Of a stretch of DNA of 64,000 bases, positions 28,551-36,857 are shown piece after piece. Location of the stretch: the NCBI RefSeq assembly GCF_000757885.1, contig NZ_JQCR01000002.1, positions 2,725,730-2,789,729 of the forward strand, given 5' to 3'. The position numbers and the translations under genes are program-made. Each line of letters starts with the position of its first letter. Position 1 is the first letter of the stretch. The notes below the pieces were generated by a model. The model saw only the letters and a program-made list of their open reading frames with translations. It did not search any database and had not been told where the DNA came from. The stretch is from Paenibacillus wynnii. GTDB taxonomy: Bacteria; Bacillota; Bacilli; Paenibacillales; Paenibacillaceae.

Positions 28551-28932
28551 ACAGTACATTCGGGAAATTAAGAAATTTAGAACTCAAGCAGATGCTTACA
28601 GTGATAATGCTCCAGGAGCGATCATGGAGAAGATACGGCTGCTAACGGCGGCTCATATGTTAATGGGCCGTGTATCTGCTGTGAGAGACGGTGAATATGC
28701 TCGGATATATGCTGCCCGTAAGAACGCCTATGCAAAGGCACGTAAGGAAGCACCACGAGGAGAAAAGGAAACAGCTGGCGATCTGGCAATTGAGAATTTA
28801 CGTATGCTAGAGGCTGACGCTCTCGAAGAAAAAATGATGTGGAAGAACGAATTTTCCTCATTACGTGAGTACATCTATGAACTAAGGCTGCGGGTACGGG
28901 TAGATATGAACACATTAGGAGGCGGAGATTGA
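28540..28932 (+). CDS. Helical phage early protein, unknown (130 aa)
   Basis: A 130-aa charged, almost wholly helical protein (MDVEQYIREIKKFRTQADAY start) with coiled-coil character at 65-110. GTG at 28531 is an alternative start. Its stop overlaps the next start (ATGA). Confidence 0.6.
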   Translation: MDVEQYIREIKKFRTQADAYSDNAPGAIMEKIRLLTAAHMLMGRVSAVRDGEYARIYAARKNAYAKARKEAPRGEKETAGDLAIENLRMLEADALEEKMMWKNEFSSLREYIYELRLRVRVDMNTLGGGD

Positions 28933-29258
28933 TGACGGCAACCGTCCATAAAGAGCAACAGGCAAACCTTAAGAAGGAAATCCGTGAAATCTACTTCCGG
29001 AAAGAATTGATTCCGGCTGGCGATACAAAGGAGCACATCAGGCTCGAGCGAAGACTTTATACCCTCCGGCAGGATCTGGAAAGATTGAAGTCGCCTAAAG
29101 TAGCAACTAAGGGCGAGGCAGCTGGACACGCAAATGGAATTACACATTGCCACAATTGCGGGAAGAAGTTAGGAGAAACTGCTTATCGATGGGGAGCTGC
29201 TAGGTATTGCGGTCAGAAATGTGCCTTTTGGGTGGAGTTAGGTGTCCCTTATGCCTAG
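28932..29258 (+). CDS. Coiled-coil plus zinc-ribbon phage protein (108 aa)
   Basis: Residues ~5-55 form a charged coiled coil and the C-terminus is a zinc ribbon (HCHNCGKKLGE ... RYCGQKCAFW). AGGAGG is nine bases before the ATG at 28932, which overlaps the previous stop. Function unknown; a nucleic-acid-binding accessory protein is possible. Confidence 0.6.
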   Translation: MTATVHKEQQANLKKEIREIYFRKELIPAGDTKEHIRLERRLYTLRQDLERLKSPKVATKGEAAGHANGITHCHNCGKKLGETAYRWGAARYCGQKCAFWVELGVPYA

Positions 29259-29363
29259 TTTCGGTCTTCACCTCCGTTCCAAAACTTAAGCATAAGGGAA
29301 GTCATGGGCAGAAAACTATCAAAAGACACTCTATGAAAATGCACAAAATAAGTAGGTGAAAGC

Positions 29364-30323
29364 ATGAGAGGCGCTTTTCAGACGAGTCGAGAAATCTTTG
29401 AAAATCCAATATGGCAGGACATTCCTAAGTTTCGAATCTTCTTTTACATCGTTGGGAATGCAGTGTTTGCGGAGGAAGGGATTACGATTTCTGGCGTGCA
29501 TGTGAAACGCGGTCAATACCTCCGAGCATACCGCAATCTCTCAAAGGATTTGGAATATGTTGAGAATCGTTCAATCAAAAGATACTCAATCTCAGTTATT
29601 TCGAGAAAAGTTGAACAACTTGTTAAGGAAGAACGATTGAAAATTGAAGACTCCGAACTTGGAACGCTGTTCACAGTTGTCAATTATGCTATGTATCAAG
29701 GCTTTGAACACTATAAAAAGGGAACTTGGAACAGCGTTGGAACGGAGTTGGAACGCACTGAGAACGGGGATGGAACGGAGTTGGAACAGGGATGGAACAA
29801 TAATAAGAAAGATAACAAAGATATAAATGTTAAGAAAGAAAGGATAAAAGATTCTTCCACTCGAAAAAACGCTAAGCGCGTTTATTCCGAGGATGACAGG
29901 GTATACAAGCTGGCTAAAAGGTTTCATGAACTTGCTTATGAGAATGCCGTGGATCTAGGAACCAGCCACTTAATCAAGAATGCTAATTTTCAAAAGTGGT
30001 CTGATACTTTCAGACTCATTCTTGAACGGGACAAAATCCCTGAGTCAGAGTTGGGCGAAGTTATCAAATATGCTCTGGCCGAACAATTTTACCGAACAAT
30101 TATTCTTAGTCCTGCCAATCTACGAGAGCATTATCCAAAAATACTTACACATATGCGAGTTCAGCAAAAAATTCGTCGAACTGGTGGTGCACCAAGCGGT
30201 AAACCGCATCTACCCGTAGTGGAACCAGGTGGGGGCACGGAAAGCTCTCCGGAAGAGTTGGCAGCTGCGATGGAGTATGCAAAAAAAATTAAAGAAGCAA
30301 AGAATCAAGGAGGGACACGATGA
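29364..30323 (+). CDS. Phage replication initiator, DnaD-like
   Basis: The 319-aa protein begins with a winged-helix N-terminal domain (~1-115: SREIFENPIWQDIPKFRIFF, GITISGVHVKRGQYLRAYRN) typical of phage replisome organisers, then a low-complexity linker (~115-170), then a DnaD-type helical C-terminal domain (~180-290). It probably binds the phage origin and recruits host DnaB through a loader. The linker-encoding DNA contains a seven-copy 11-bp iteron array followed by an A-rich stretch, so the origin appears to lie inside the gene, as in lambda O. No helicase loader gene is recognised downstream. Confidence 0.82.
   Translation: MRGAFQTSREIFENPIWQDIPKFRIFFYIVGNAVFAEEGITISGVHVKRGQYLRAYRNLSKDLEYVENRSIKRYSISVISRKVEQLVKEERLKIEDSELGTLFTVVNYAMYQGFEHYKKGTWNSVGTELERTENGDGTELEQGWNNNKKDNKDINVKKERIKDSSTRKNAKRVYSEDDRVYKLAKRFHELAYENAVDLGTSHLIKNANFQKWSDTFRLILERDKIPESELGEVIKYALAEQFYRTIILSPANLREHYPKILTHMRVQQKIRRTGGAPSGKPHLPVVEPGGGTESSPEELAAAMEYAKKIKEAKNQGGTR
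29726..29802 (+). repeat. Seven tandem 11-bp iterons, candidate phage origin
   Basis: The unit (T/A)TGGAACNNNN repeats seven times without gaps at 29726, 29737, 29748, 29759, 29770, 29781 and 29792; six copies keep GGAAC exactly and one has GAAC after TGA. The encoded peptide repeats every 33 bases (GTELE twice). Downstream, 29803-29850 is strongly A-rich on the + strand, like the unwinding region of the lambda origin. Confidence 0.75.
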
Positions 30324-30637
30324 ACTTTTTGAACTGGAGAACGGACAAGCAATTGCTGGAGATTATAAATAATGAATCTTTGGACTATGACATTCGGATT
30401 AAGGCACAAGAGGAACGCATGCGTCGACGGTGGCCATCTTGTAAGATTCCTGGATGCAAGACATTTGCTCAGCATACTTGGGCTACAATTCCGGTGTGTC
30501 AGCACTGCAAGGAAACACTGACTACGGAGCAACTAGACTATTACGCTGAGAAGCTGCTGCCCGAGGATCGAACACTTATCTATTCCATTGCTCCTTATAT
30601 GCCTTGGCGTCATCAAGATTTGGTGGTGAACCCATGA
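30320..30637 (+). CDS. Zinc-finger phage protein, unknown (105 aa)
   Basis: The 105-aa product contains C41-x4-C (CKIPGCKTF) and C59-x2-C (CQHCKETL), a probable zinc site. It overlaps the initiator stop by four bases (ATGA) with AAGGAGGG upstream, so it is tightly coupled to replication. Not recognised further. Confidence 0.65.
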   Translation: MNFLNWRTDKQLLEIINNESLDYDIRIKAQEERMRRRWPSCKIPGCKTFAQHTWATIPVCQHCKETLTTEQLDYYAEKLLPEDRTLIYSIAPYMPWRHQDLVVNP

Positions 30638-31164
30638 AAACAGTGGTATACGGAAATCGCGGGTCTGGCTTTGAAGCAGTGATAAATTATATAAATCAAA
30701 TTTACGAAAACCGAAAACTGGCAGTCATTAATAAACGTTCTACTCCTGTAAAAGTCACCAGAAGCAAAGGTACCAAGGTACTCGCAGGATTTTATGAAGC
30801 AAAATCCACTGTAGACTATGACGGTATATATCGAGGTCGTGCGATATTCTTCGAGGCCAAATCAACGCAGGAGCTTGATAGATTTGATTTAAAGAGAGTT
30901 GAGGATCACCAGTACGAGCATCTAGAAAAGTGCCACGCAGTAGGAGCTGTATGTTTTGTCCTTGTGGAGTTTCGCAGACAGCGTAAAACGTATCTGTTAC
31001 CATTCGCCACGCTGCGAGCGTACAAAGGAGAGGCTACTCGGGGTGGGCGAAAGAGCATGACTATTGATAACTTTGAGGTGGATGCCTACGAAGTTATGCA
31101 GGGCCGGGTGCAGTTGGATTACTTGGCAACGGTCGATAAAATTTGGTTCACGGAAACAGCGTAG
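30634..31164 (+). CDS. recU: RecU-family Holliday junction resolvase
   Basis: The 176-aa protein starts MKTVVYGNRGSGFEAVINY and carries the RecU nuclease core STVDYDGIYRGRAIFFEAKST (short core: D-Y-D-G ... F-E-A-K) at ~66-86, with Asp, Glu and Lys of the PD-(D/E)xK fold. Phages use RecU to resolve junctions before packaging. The ATG at 30634 follows TGGTGGTG and overlaps the previous stop. Confidence 0.88.
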   Translation: MKTVVYGNRGSGFEAVINYINQIYENRKLAVINKRSTPVKVTRSKGTKVLAGFYEAKSTVDYDGIYRGRAIFFEAKSTQELDRFDLKRVEDHQYEHLEKCHAVGAVCFVLVEFRRQRKTYLLPFATLRAYKGEATRGGRKSMTIDNFEVDAYEVMQGRVQLDYLATVDKIWFTETA

Positions 31165-31259
31165 GTACCCATACATGACAGGGGACCGGGCACCTCCGCA
31201 GGTATAGAACGATCTGGTGTACCCATTAATACAAAATACGGAAATTGGAGTGATTAAGT

Positions 31260-31652
31260 ATGAATATTGATTTCTCAACTCTGGCAGATGGAGCAGTTGC
31301 TGAGGTCGTTGAACTCGAGTTACAACGCATCCTCGAGAACATTGCAGATCTGAACACAGATCCAAAGAAAATCCGACAGCTCAAACTTACCTTGAAATTT
31401 AAAGCAAATGATAAACGGGATATCGTAGAAGTTGATATTTCCACAGCCAAGATCACCGCACCTATAAAGAGTGTCGGAACCACTTTCGTCATGGGTCGTG
31501 ATGGTGGAGGAAAAGTGGCCGCAAAAGAGTTGAAGTCTGGAACTAAAGGGCAAACCTACATTGCCAACGATGGATCCGTGAGAGATGACACTGGTAACCC
31601 TGTCACTGAGCTCGAAGTCAAGAAAGATAGTAACGTAGTAGGTTTTAGATAA
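31260..31652 (+). CDS. 'Replication terminator'-type phage protein
   Basis: The 130-aa protein starts MNIDFSTLADGAVAEVVELE and matches, by memory, a family widely annotated in Firmicute phages as replication terminator protein (mixed alpha/beta, conserved MNIDF.TLADGA and KRDI..VD). Its true role is unclear. It lies between recU and a conserved early gene. Confidence 0.55.
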   Translation: MNIDFSTLADGAVAEVVELELQRILENIADLNTDPKKIRQLKLTLKFKANDKRDIVEVDISTAKITAPIKSVGTTFVMGRDGGGKVAAKELKSGTKGQTYIANDGSVRDDTGNPVTELEVKKDSNVVGFR

Positions 31653-31675
31653 TCAAATCATAGGAGGAATTATTC

Positions 31676-32383
31676 ATGTTAAAAGAAGCATTTCAGTATA
31701 TTGTTGGGCTCGGAAACAAGGAAATTAAAGAAGTAGGAACTCAAAAGTTTTCCACGGGCGCTTTCCAATTGATCCAAGAAGCAACACCAAGCCCGCTTAA
31801 GGTTAGAAATTTATCGGGCATCGTTGATTACATCAAAAACGACTATGATGGACAGCCACCAGTGATGATTCACATTGAAAGTCCTACAGAAGTTAAGGTT
31901 ATGAGCTCATTCAATCGAGATATGAACCGGAACATACTTGTTCAAGCCGAAGCGCTCCTGCCAACAATTCCTTTTAAGCAATTTATCAACGTTGAGGAAT
32001 TCAATATTCTCCTTCAGTCCTGCTTTGTTCCAAATGATGATCGAGCAACAATGCTGCGGATTGTAGGGAACATAAAAGAAGAGCAAGTGAGAAGCACTGG
32101 AGACGATGGGATATCCCAGGCGGTAACAACATCTGGCGGTGTCAAGATTGTTTCAGAGGAGAAAGTACCGAATCCAGTTTCACTTAAACCATTCAGAACA
32201 TTCGTCGAAGTGCCGCAACCTATTTGTGACTTTGTGTTCCGGCTGCAGGATGGGCCTCGAGCTGCACTGATTGAAGCGGATGGTGGCGCTTGGAAGCTAC
32301 AGGCAATGGCAAACATTAAAGATTTTTTACTAGTTGCGCTTGAAAAGGAAGTTAAATCAGACCGGGTTGTCATTATCGCATAA
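31676..32383 (+). CDS. Conserved phage protein, unknown (235 aa)
   Basis: A 235-aa soluble protein (MLKEAFQYIVGLGNKEIKEV start; VPQPICDFVFRLQDGPRAAL near residue ~180) next to the preceding gene with RBS ATAGGAGG. The pair commonly travels together in Firmicute phages (from memory), between replication and accessory genes. No catalytic motif seen. Confidence 0.6.
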   Translation: MLKEAFQYIVGLGNKEIKEVGTQKFSTGAFQLIQEATPSPLKVRNLSGIVDYIKNDYDGQPPVMIHIESPTEVKVMSSFNRDMNRNILVQAEALLPTIPFKQFINVEEFNILLQSCFVPNDDRATMLRIVGNIKEEQVRSTGDDGISQAVTTSGGVKIVSEEKVPNPVSLKPFRTFVEVPQPICDFVFRLQDGPRAALIEADGGAWKLQAMANIKDFLLVALEKEVKSDRVVIIA

Positions 32384-32394
32384 CAAACCATATC

Positions 32395-32414
32395 GGGGCG
32401 GCTTCGGCTGCCCC
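32395..32414 (+). other. GC-rich UUCG hairpin
   Basis: GGGGCGGC-TTCG-GCTGCCCC is a stable hairpin with a UUCG loop, directly after the 31676-32383 gene and before the next RBS (TAAGGAG). No T-tract; likely an mRNA 3'-end stabiliser or processing site. Confidence 0.6.
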
Positions 32415-32437
32415 ATCTTATAAGGAGCTGAATCCAA

Positions 32438-32785
32438 TTGCCCGATCACCGCGGATGGCTCACGAAAAATGAAATGATGGATACAGGAGCCGCTTGTTTT
32501 ATACCAGACGCTATTGGAGCGTTTACGGGTAAATGGTACGGTTCTCCACCAGATAAAGGTATCTTACTTACACGAAAGCGTTGCAAGGATCTGGGCTGCC
32601 CAGTAGATGATGAACAAGCCACCGCCTATATGTACATTGCCCAAACTAAAACAGATTACAGATACGCCCCTTTTTATCATAGGAGCTTGGATGTACTGGA
32701 CATTAAAAAAATCACTTATCTCGAACAACGAGTGTTACAAAAAGAAATTGATGCTATGGAAGCTAGAAAGGACGGGTCAATATGA
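32438..32785 (+). CDS. Small phage protein, unknown (115 aa)
   Basis: A 115-aa protein starting at TTG (PDHRGWLTKNEMMDTGAACF) eight bases after TAAGGAG. It contains WYGSPPDKGILLTRKRC, not assigned to a family. Its end overlaps the next start. Confidence 0.55.
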   Translation: MPDHRGWLTKNEMMDTGAACFIPDAIGAFTGKWYGSPPDKGILLTRKRCKDLGCPVDDEQATAYMYIAQTKTDYRYAPFYHRSLDVLDIKKITYLEQRVLQKEIDAMEARKDGSI

Positions 32786-33048
32786 ACGAAGAGCAGCGCC
32801 GCCGCGCATTTCAAAAGATTAAGTCATTCAGTAACAAGAAGTTCTGGGCTTGGATGAACTTTATTCACTCCAGGGCTTATGCCAAAGCTGAACAGCATTT
32901 TACAGAAGCTATGTCGATTGTCCTGCAACCAAAACAAGCAGCTGCTGTACTTGCTAAAGCCAAAGAAATTCGAGAGCAATGGGACGGCATGGAAACGATC
33001 ACCATGGATGATACGGAAGCGGCTGAGCTCCAATCGGTCGGAGTATAG
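32782..33048 (+). CDS. Duplicated small phage protein, copy 1 (88 aa)
   Basis: The 88-aa product (MNEEQRRRAFQKIKSFSNKK start) is 86% identical, without gaps, to the product at 33960-34226: 12 differences in 88 positions, counted by eye. It is helical and charged, with FWAWMNFIHSRAYAKAEQH and LQPKQAAAVLAKAKEIREQW. Function unknown. Confidence 0.65.
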   Translation: MNEEQRRRAFQKIKSFSNKKFWAWMNFIHSRAYAKAEQHFTEAMSIVLQPKQAAAVLAKAKEIREQWDGMETITMDDTEAAELQSVGV

Positions 33049-33052
33049 TTCG

Positions 33053-33718
33053 GTGACTCACCAAACTTTTTGGAAACCGGAAAAGCAAGAAAAGCCGAAA
33101 AAGACAAGCAGCCTGGGACAGCACAAAAAGGAAAAGAAAGTAGTTTCGGAGTGGAAACGTGATTTATTCGCCGGTCATACTCCCGGAAAAAGTAGTGCTG
33201 ATCGAGCAGAATTCCCTCGCAAGATAGTTGCCGAGTTAATTGCTGAAGCTGGCGAAGTATGCCAGCACTGCAGATCAGCACCGGACACCACCACACACCA
33301 TGTCTGGCCTCGAGGCCGGAAGGGACGCGGTGTAAAAACAAACGGTCTAAGATTATGCGGATTGTGTCACGACTTAATCCAAACGACTGATGAGCTGCTG
33401 CAATACTGGATTGGAGTCTTCCGGGATCGATACGGCGAATACTTTTGGTATGACGAATTGGACTGGGAAGAACACAACCGTAAAATGGCGGCACAGGAGC
33501 AGTCAGAGAGAGAACTGGAGGTCCGCAGGCAGCAGATTGAACCTGTGGCTGACTTAATCACTACCGCAGCGGGGCGACCGTTAAGAGTAAAAGAATTGCA
33601 GTTGTTGCAATCACTAGAACCCAAGGCACTCCAAGTATTTACCGGAATGATTACTGACTCCTTAAACGGATATGCATCCCAGGGAACTTATCGGGCCCTT
33701 GATCGATTTGAGGATTAA
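33053..33718 (+). CDS. HNH endonuclease
   Basis: The 221-aa protein carries an HNH fold at ~80-130: CQHC, THHVWPRGRKGRGVKTNGLR (short core HHVWPRG), then LCGLCHDLI, with two zinc CxxC pairs and the catalytic HH. The start at GTG 33053 follows GGAG by nine bases; the open frame extends 174 bases further up through the preceding gene and is not credible. It may nick or cut DNA for replication or packaging; cos-type phages usually keep HNH next to terS, whereas this one is 10 kb upstream. Confidence 0.82.
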   Translation: MTHQTFWKPEKQEKPKKTSSLGQHKKEKKVVSEWKRDLFAGHTPGKSSADRAEFPRKIVAELIAEAGEVCQHCRSAPDTTTHHVWPRGRKGRGVKTNGLRLCGLCHDLIQTTDELLQYWIGVFRDRYGEYFWYDELDWEEHNRKMAAQEQSERELEVRRQQIEPVADLITTAAGRPLRVKELQLLQSLEPKALQVFTGMITDSLNGYASQGTYRALDRFED

Positions 33719-33750
33719 TAAATGCATATAACAACGGAGGTATGACGTTT

Positions 33751-33945
33751 ATGAATCGGGTTCAGGCAGTTTATGAAATAGGAGACATCATTGAATTGAA
33801 TTGTATAGGCTGCCTGAAACGGATCGAACTAAGCCGAGCCCACAACAATAATTACTCTTACATCGATGGACATTGCAATAAAGTCTGCCCAGTAGGAAAG
33901 CAACTGCAGGAGTTAGGGAAGAAACTTGTACGTGATAGTACGTGA
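33751..33945 (+). CDS. Phage zinc-finger protein (64 aa)
   Basis: The 64-aa product has C-x2-C (LNCIGCLKR) and C-x4-C (GHCNKVCPVGKQLQELGKKL) in the layout of small zinc-finger proteins common in Bacillus and Paenibacillus phages. ACGGAGG is ten bases before ATG 33751; ATG 33742 is too close to the RBS. Confidence 0.7.
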   Translation: MNRVQAVYEIGDIIELNCIGCLKRIELSRAHNNNYSYIDGHCNKVCPVGKQLQELGKKLVRDST

Positions 33946-33959
33946 AAGGATGGGAACTC

Positions 33960-34226
33960 ATGACCGAAGAGCAGCGCCGCAGAGCGTTTCAAAAAATTAA
34001 ATCATTCACGAATCAGAAGTTTTGGGCTTGGATGAACATGATCCACTCCCGGGCGTACGCCAAAGCCCAGCAGCACTATGAAGAGGCTATGAGCATCGTT
34101 CTCCAGCCGAAGCAAGCAGCAGCTGTCAAAGCCAAGGCTCAGGAAATACGGGAACAGTGGGACGGAATGGCAACAATCACAATGGATGACACCGAGGCAG
34201 CAGAATTAAAACAGGTGGGGGTGTAA
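33960..34226 (+). CDS. Duplicated small phage protein, copy 2 (88 aa)
   Basis: This is the paralogue of 32782-33048 (86% identity, same length). The ATG at 33960 follows AAAGGATG by eight bases. The two copies flank the HNH nuclease and the zinc-finger gene, suggesting a tandem duplication around that pair or gain of the pair between copies. Confidence 0.65.
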   Translation: MTEEQRRRAFQKIKSFTNQKFWAWMNMIHSRAYAKAQQHYEEAMSIVLQPKQAAAVKAKAQEIREQWDGMATITMDDTEAAELKQVGV

Positions 34227-34229
34227 TCA

Positions 34230-35021
34230 TTGGGTTGCGCCAAAAACTGGACAAAAGAAGAGATTGATTACCTCCAGGATAAATGGGGATCGATCAGTTT
34301 GAAATCAATCTCTGCAAACTTGGGTCGGAGCATCGATGCGGTAAAACTGAAAGCTGGCAGATTAGGGCTCGGAGACTCGCGGATGAACTTTGACGGAATC
34401 ACAGTCAATCAATTAGCCCTTGCTCTTGATAAATCATATGGGCAAATCGTTAATTATTGGGTACCGGATTACGGGTTGCCGGTCAAAAGGAAACTCTTTG
34501 CAAATACTGCAAGGGTCCTGGTCATTGGATATGAAGAATTCTGGAAATGGGCTGAGCAGCATAAAGAACTCCTTAACCTTGCCAAGATGGATCCTAACAC
34601 CTTGGGAGCAGAGCCGGACTGGGCAAAGGTGAAACGGAAAGCAGACAAAATGAGATCTCAGAAAACCTTTCAGGCTGTTAACTGGACTCCGGAAGAAGAT
34701 CAGAGGTTAGTGCAGGTCCTCGGGACAAAAGGAATGACATATCCAGAGGTCGCCAGGCTCTTTGATCGATCGGAAGCATCGGTTAAGCGGCGACTGCATG
34801 ACCTTGGCGTGAAAGTCCGACCTGAACGAATGGAAAACCATATCAAGTACACATTCGAAGAGGTACAAACTTTGCTCCGAATGGCTCAGGAAGGATATAG
34901 CTATGAAACGATCGGTCAAACAATCGGTAAGAGTGGACTAGGAGTTCGCGGGAAGCTCGAGAGAATGGGATTTGACTTTAAGCATCGCCGTTTGAAAGAG
35001 AGATCAGGTGTAACTTCATGA
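34230..35021 (+). CDS. Phage DNA-binding protein with Myb/SANT-like repeats
   Basis: The 263-aa protein starts at TTG (GCAKNWTKEEIDYLQDKWGS). It has SANT/Myb-like HTH segments at ~5-45 (WTKEEIDYLQ), ~150-190 (WTPEEDQRLVQVLG...SVKRRLHDLG) and ~205-250, a repeated HTH architecture seen in phage regulators. A role in transcription or packaging regulation is inference. Confidence 0.7.
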   Translation: MGCAKNWTKEEIDYLQDKWGSISLKSISANLGRSIDAVKLKAGRLGLGDSRMNFDGITVNQLALALDKSYGQIVNYWVPDYGLPVKRKLFANTARVLVIGYEEFWKWAEQHKELLNLAKMDPNTLGAEPDWAKVKRKADKMRSQKTFQAVNWTPEEDQRLVQVLGTKGMTYPEVARLFDRSEASVKRRLHDLGVKVRPERMENHIKYTFEEVQTLLRMAQEGYSYETIGQTIGKSGLGVRGKLERMGFDFKHRRLKERSGVTS

Positions 35022-35335
35022 GCTGTTTCTTTTATGGTGATTCACCGCATGCAGTACGCGCTACCAAACAACAAATGCTCCTGCATGCAGAGGAGATCAA
35101 GAAAACTATAGCAGCTAAGAAACAAGATATTGAGTTGGTTGCGATAAACCAATTGTATAAGAATAGCTGTGTGTGTCTAGTAAATGGAAGTCTACAACGC
35201 TACTTAATTGATACTCAGGATGGATATATTCGGCGCGATGGTGAGTTTAGGGGTTACGGTGGAGACGCATGGGAGCAAGCACCGAATCTAGTTAAGCTCA
35301 CTGATCTAGAGATAGGACAAATGGAGTTATTTTAA
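35018..35335 (+). CDS. Small phage protein, unknown (105 aa)
   Basis: A 105-aa protein (MSCFFYGDSPHAVRATKQQM start) coupled to the previous gene by ATGA. No domain recognised. Confidence 0.55.
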   Translation: MSCFFYGDSPHAVRATKQQMLLHAEEIKKTIAAKKQDIELVAINQLYKNSCVCLVNGSLQRYLIDTQDGYIRRDGEFRGYGGDAWEQAPNLVKLTDLEIGQMELF

Positions 35336-35337
35336 TC

Positions 35338-35348
35338 GGGCATAGCCC
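35338..35348 (+). other. Mini-hairpin GGGC-ATA-GCCC
   Basis: A short perfect hairpin placed between the previous stop and the next RBS (ATAAGGAG). Related elements occur at 32395-32414, 38055-38081 and 38623-38637. Confidence 0.4.
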
Positions 35349-35368
35349 CATAAGGAGAGATAAACGAT

Positions 35369-35581
35369 ATGGCAAAACAACCAAAGTTGAAGAAGTCCGG
35401 ATTGAAGCCGGGTGATCAGGTAATCATGCACAGCTGCTATGAGGCCCGTAAAGAAGAAAACAAGGATAAGGTATGGGCGGTTAGATCGGAGCCGTGGGAT
35501 CTTTGCGGGTCGGAGGTTGTGCTGCTGGAAGGTAAATCAGGCGGGTTCGCAACTGAATTTTTGAAGAAGGTTGAGGGTTAA
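35369..35581 (+). CDS. Small basic phage protein, unknown (70 aa)
   Basis: A 70-aa protein (MAKQPKLKKSGLKPGDQVIM start) that looks like a small beta-barrel, with GDQVIMHSCYEAR and VVLLEGKSGGFATEFLKKVEG at the end. RBS AAGGAGAG. Confidence 0.55.
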   Translation: MAKQPKLKKSGLKPGDQVIMHSCYEARKEENKDKVWAVRSEPWDLCGSEVVLLEGKSGGFATEFLKKVEG

Positions 35582-35608
35582 CCACCTACCCATAAAGGAG
35601 ACGCTAGT

Positions 35609-35923
35609 ATGAGACCGATTGAAGCAATTAAAGACGCGGGATCAATTGTTCTGCAGAAATTTCACGAGATAACAGAACGCCGTTGCGAGAAGTGTCCGGC
35701 ATTTTGGGAGAATGTCGATTACTGGGGCGAATATGATGCGGGTTGCACGCTGAACAGGGACCACCTGGAATTTTGTCCATTATCCTTACTGCCCAGAGCG
35801 GTTATGAAACCAATTGTACTTCATAAGGAAAAGGTCGATGCACTGTATTGGGAAAAGCTTTATGAAGCAGATCGGGCGAAATGGGAAAAAGGAGAAAATA
35901 GCGGGGAGGATACACCAGTATGA
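35609..35923 (+). CDS. Small cysteine-containing phage protein, unknown (104 aa)
   Basis: The 104-aa product has a CEKCPAFW ... GCTL ... FCPL cysteine pattern, a likely metal site. Its stop overlaps the next start (ATGA). Confidence 0.5.
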   Translation: MRPIEAIKDAGSIVLQKFHEITERRCEKCPAFWENVDYWGEYDAGCTLNRDHLEFCPLSLLPRAVMKPIVLHKEKVDALYWEKLYEADRAKWEKGENSGEDTPV

Positions 35924-36306
35924 GCGACCAAAAAGGACTCTATAACAAATACCAAATTATTAATCGGGAGACTGGGCAAGAGGCCGATGGTAATTACTTT
36001 GTGCTTAAGCCTACTGCTGATCCTGCGGCACGAGCAGCGCTGATGGCCTATGCAGAGTCAATCGATAATCAGCAACTAGCTATGGACATAACAGTTTGGA
36101 TTTCCAGCTTGCCGGAATTGAGTGTCTTTGACTGGTGCGACAATCAAACCCTGGAGTTGAGCCATCCACACACGTTTGACATGGCAATCGGAGGGCGGAT
36201 GTGCCGGCATTGCTGGAATCATGACCGAGAGGTTTACAAAGGATCGTACGGCGAGGATATTGGTGAGTTCAACCCTATTCAGGGAGAGGCGGCGAAAGCG
36301 GAATGA
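35920..36306 (+). CDS. Small phage protein, unknown (128 aa)
   Basis: The N-terminal half (YNKYQIINRETGQEADGNYF, VLKPTADPAARAALMAYAES) resembles small phage proteins that describe 'NYFVLKP.TD..AR.Al..Ya', found in many Firmicute phages. The C-terminus has CRHCWNH. Function unknown. It overlaps its neighbours by four bases each. Confidence 0.5.
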   Translation: MSDQKGLYNKYQIINRETGQEADGNYFVLKPTADPAARAALMAYAESIDNQQLAMDITVWISSLPELSVFDWCDNQTLELSHPHTFDMAIGGRMCRHCWNHDREVYKGSYGEDIGEFNPIQGEAAKAE

Positions 36307-36857
36307 TTGATGAAAAATGCAAGCCATGCACCAAATGCGGATTCGATGATTCATATATAACGGATTATCACGAAGATGGTACGGAATACGATTTTTGCGG
36401 GAACTGTGGAACCCCTGTATCAGAAAAGATTAAATTTTATTTCGCTATTGAACAGTTAGACGAATTGAGTCGTGTATATCGGACAATGCCCACAGATGGC
36501 GAAGGATATCCCATTGAACCGGAGTACGAAGGAATGATAGCGCGTGGAAACATTGTAAAGCTAGTATCTGATGTTAAAACTGCTAGGGATGCTCTAACAG
36601 AGGCACAGCAAGAGGTCAAAGAATGGCAAGAAGAAGCTAAACAATGGCGGGACGAATTTGTAGATAAGAACAACGCTTTGGGAGAGGCACAGCAGACCAT
36701 AGCCCGGCAACAGAAGATTTTGAAGTTTTACGCTGCTGAAGAAAACAATAGCTGGTGGGTGGGTGGACTGGATGAAGTTGTCCAATCAGAAGTGATGAAG
36801 GATGAAGGTAGACGCGCCCGGGCTGAGTTGGAAGGAAATAAGGAAGGGGAGATATAA
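36303..36857 (+). CDS. Zinc-ribbon and coiled-coil phage protein (184 aa)
   Basis: Residues 5-40 form a zinc ribbon (CKPCTKCG ... FCGNCG); residues ~80-150 form a coiled coil (VKEWQEEAKQWRDEF). This is the common accessory-region type in tailed phages, function unknown. Confidence 0.55.
   Translation: MIDEKCKPCTKCGFDDSYITDYHEDGTEYDFCGNCGTPVSEKIKFYFAIEQLDELSRVYRTMPTDGEGYPIEPEYEGMIARGNIVKLVSDVKTARDALTEAQQEVKEWQEEAKQWRDEFVDKNNALGEAQQTIARQQKILKFYAAEENNSWWVGGLDEVVQSEVMKDEGRRARAELEGNKEGEI

Noticed and set aside
29726..29802. CRISPR array
   Set aside because: The 11-bp units have no spacers and lie within a coding frame; they are iterons.
32879..33052. Extension of the HNH gene into the upstream paralogue
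   Set aside because: It would overlap the 88-aa gene by 170 bases; the overlapped peptide is low-complexity, and GTG 33053 has a proper RBS.
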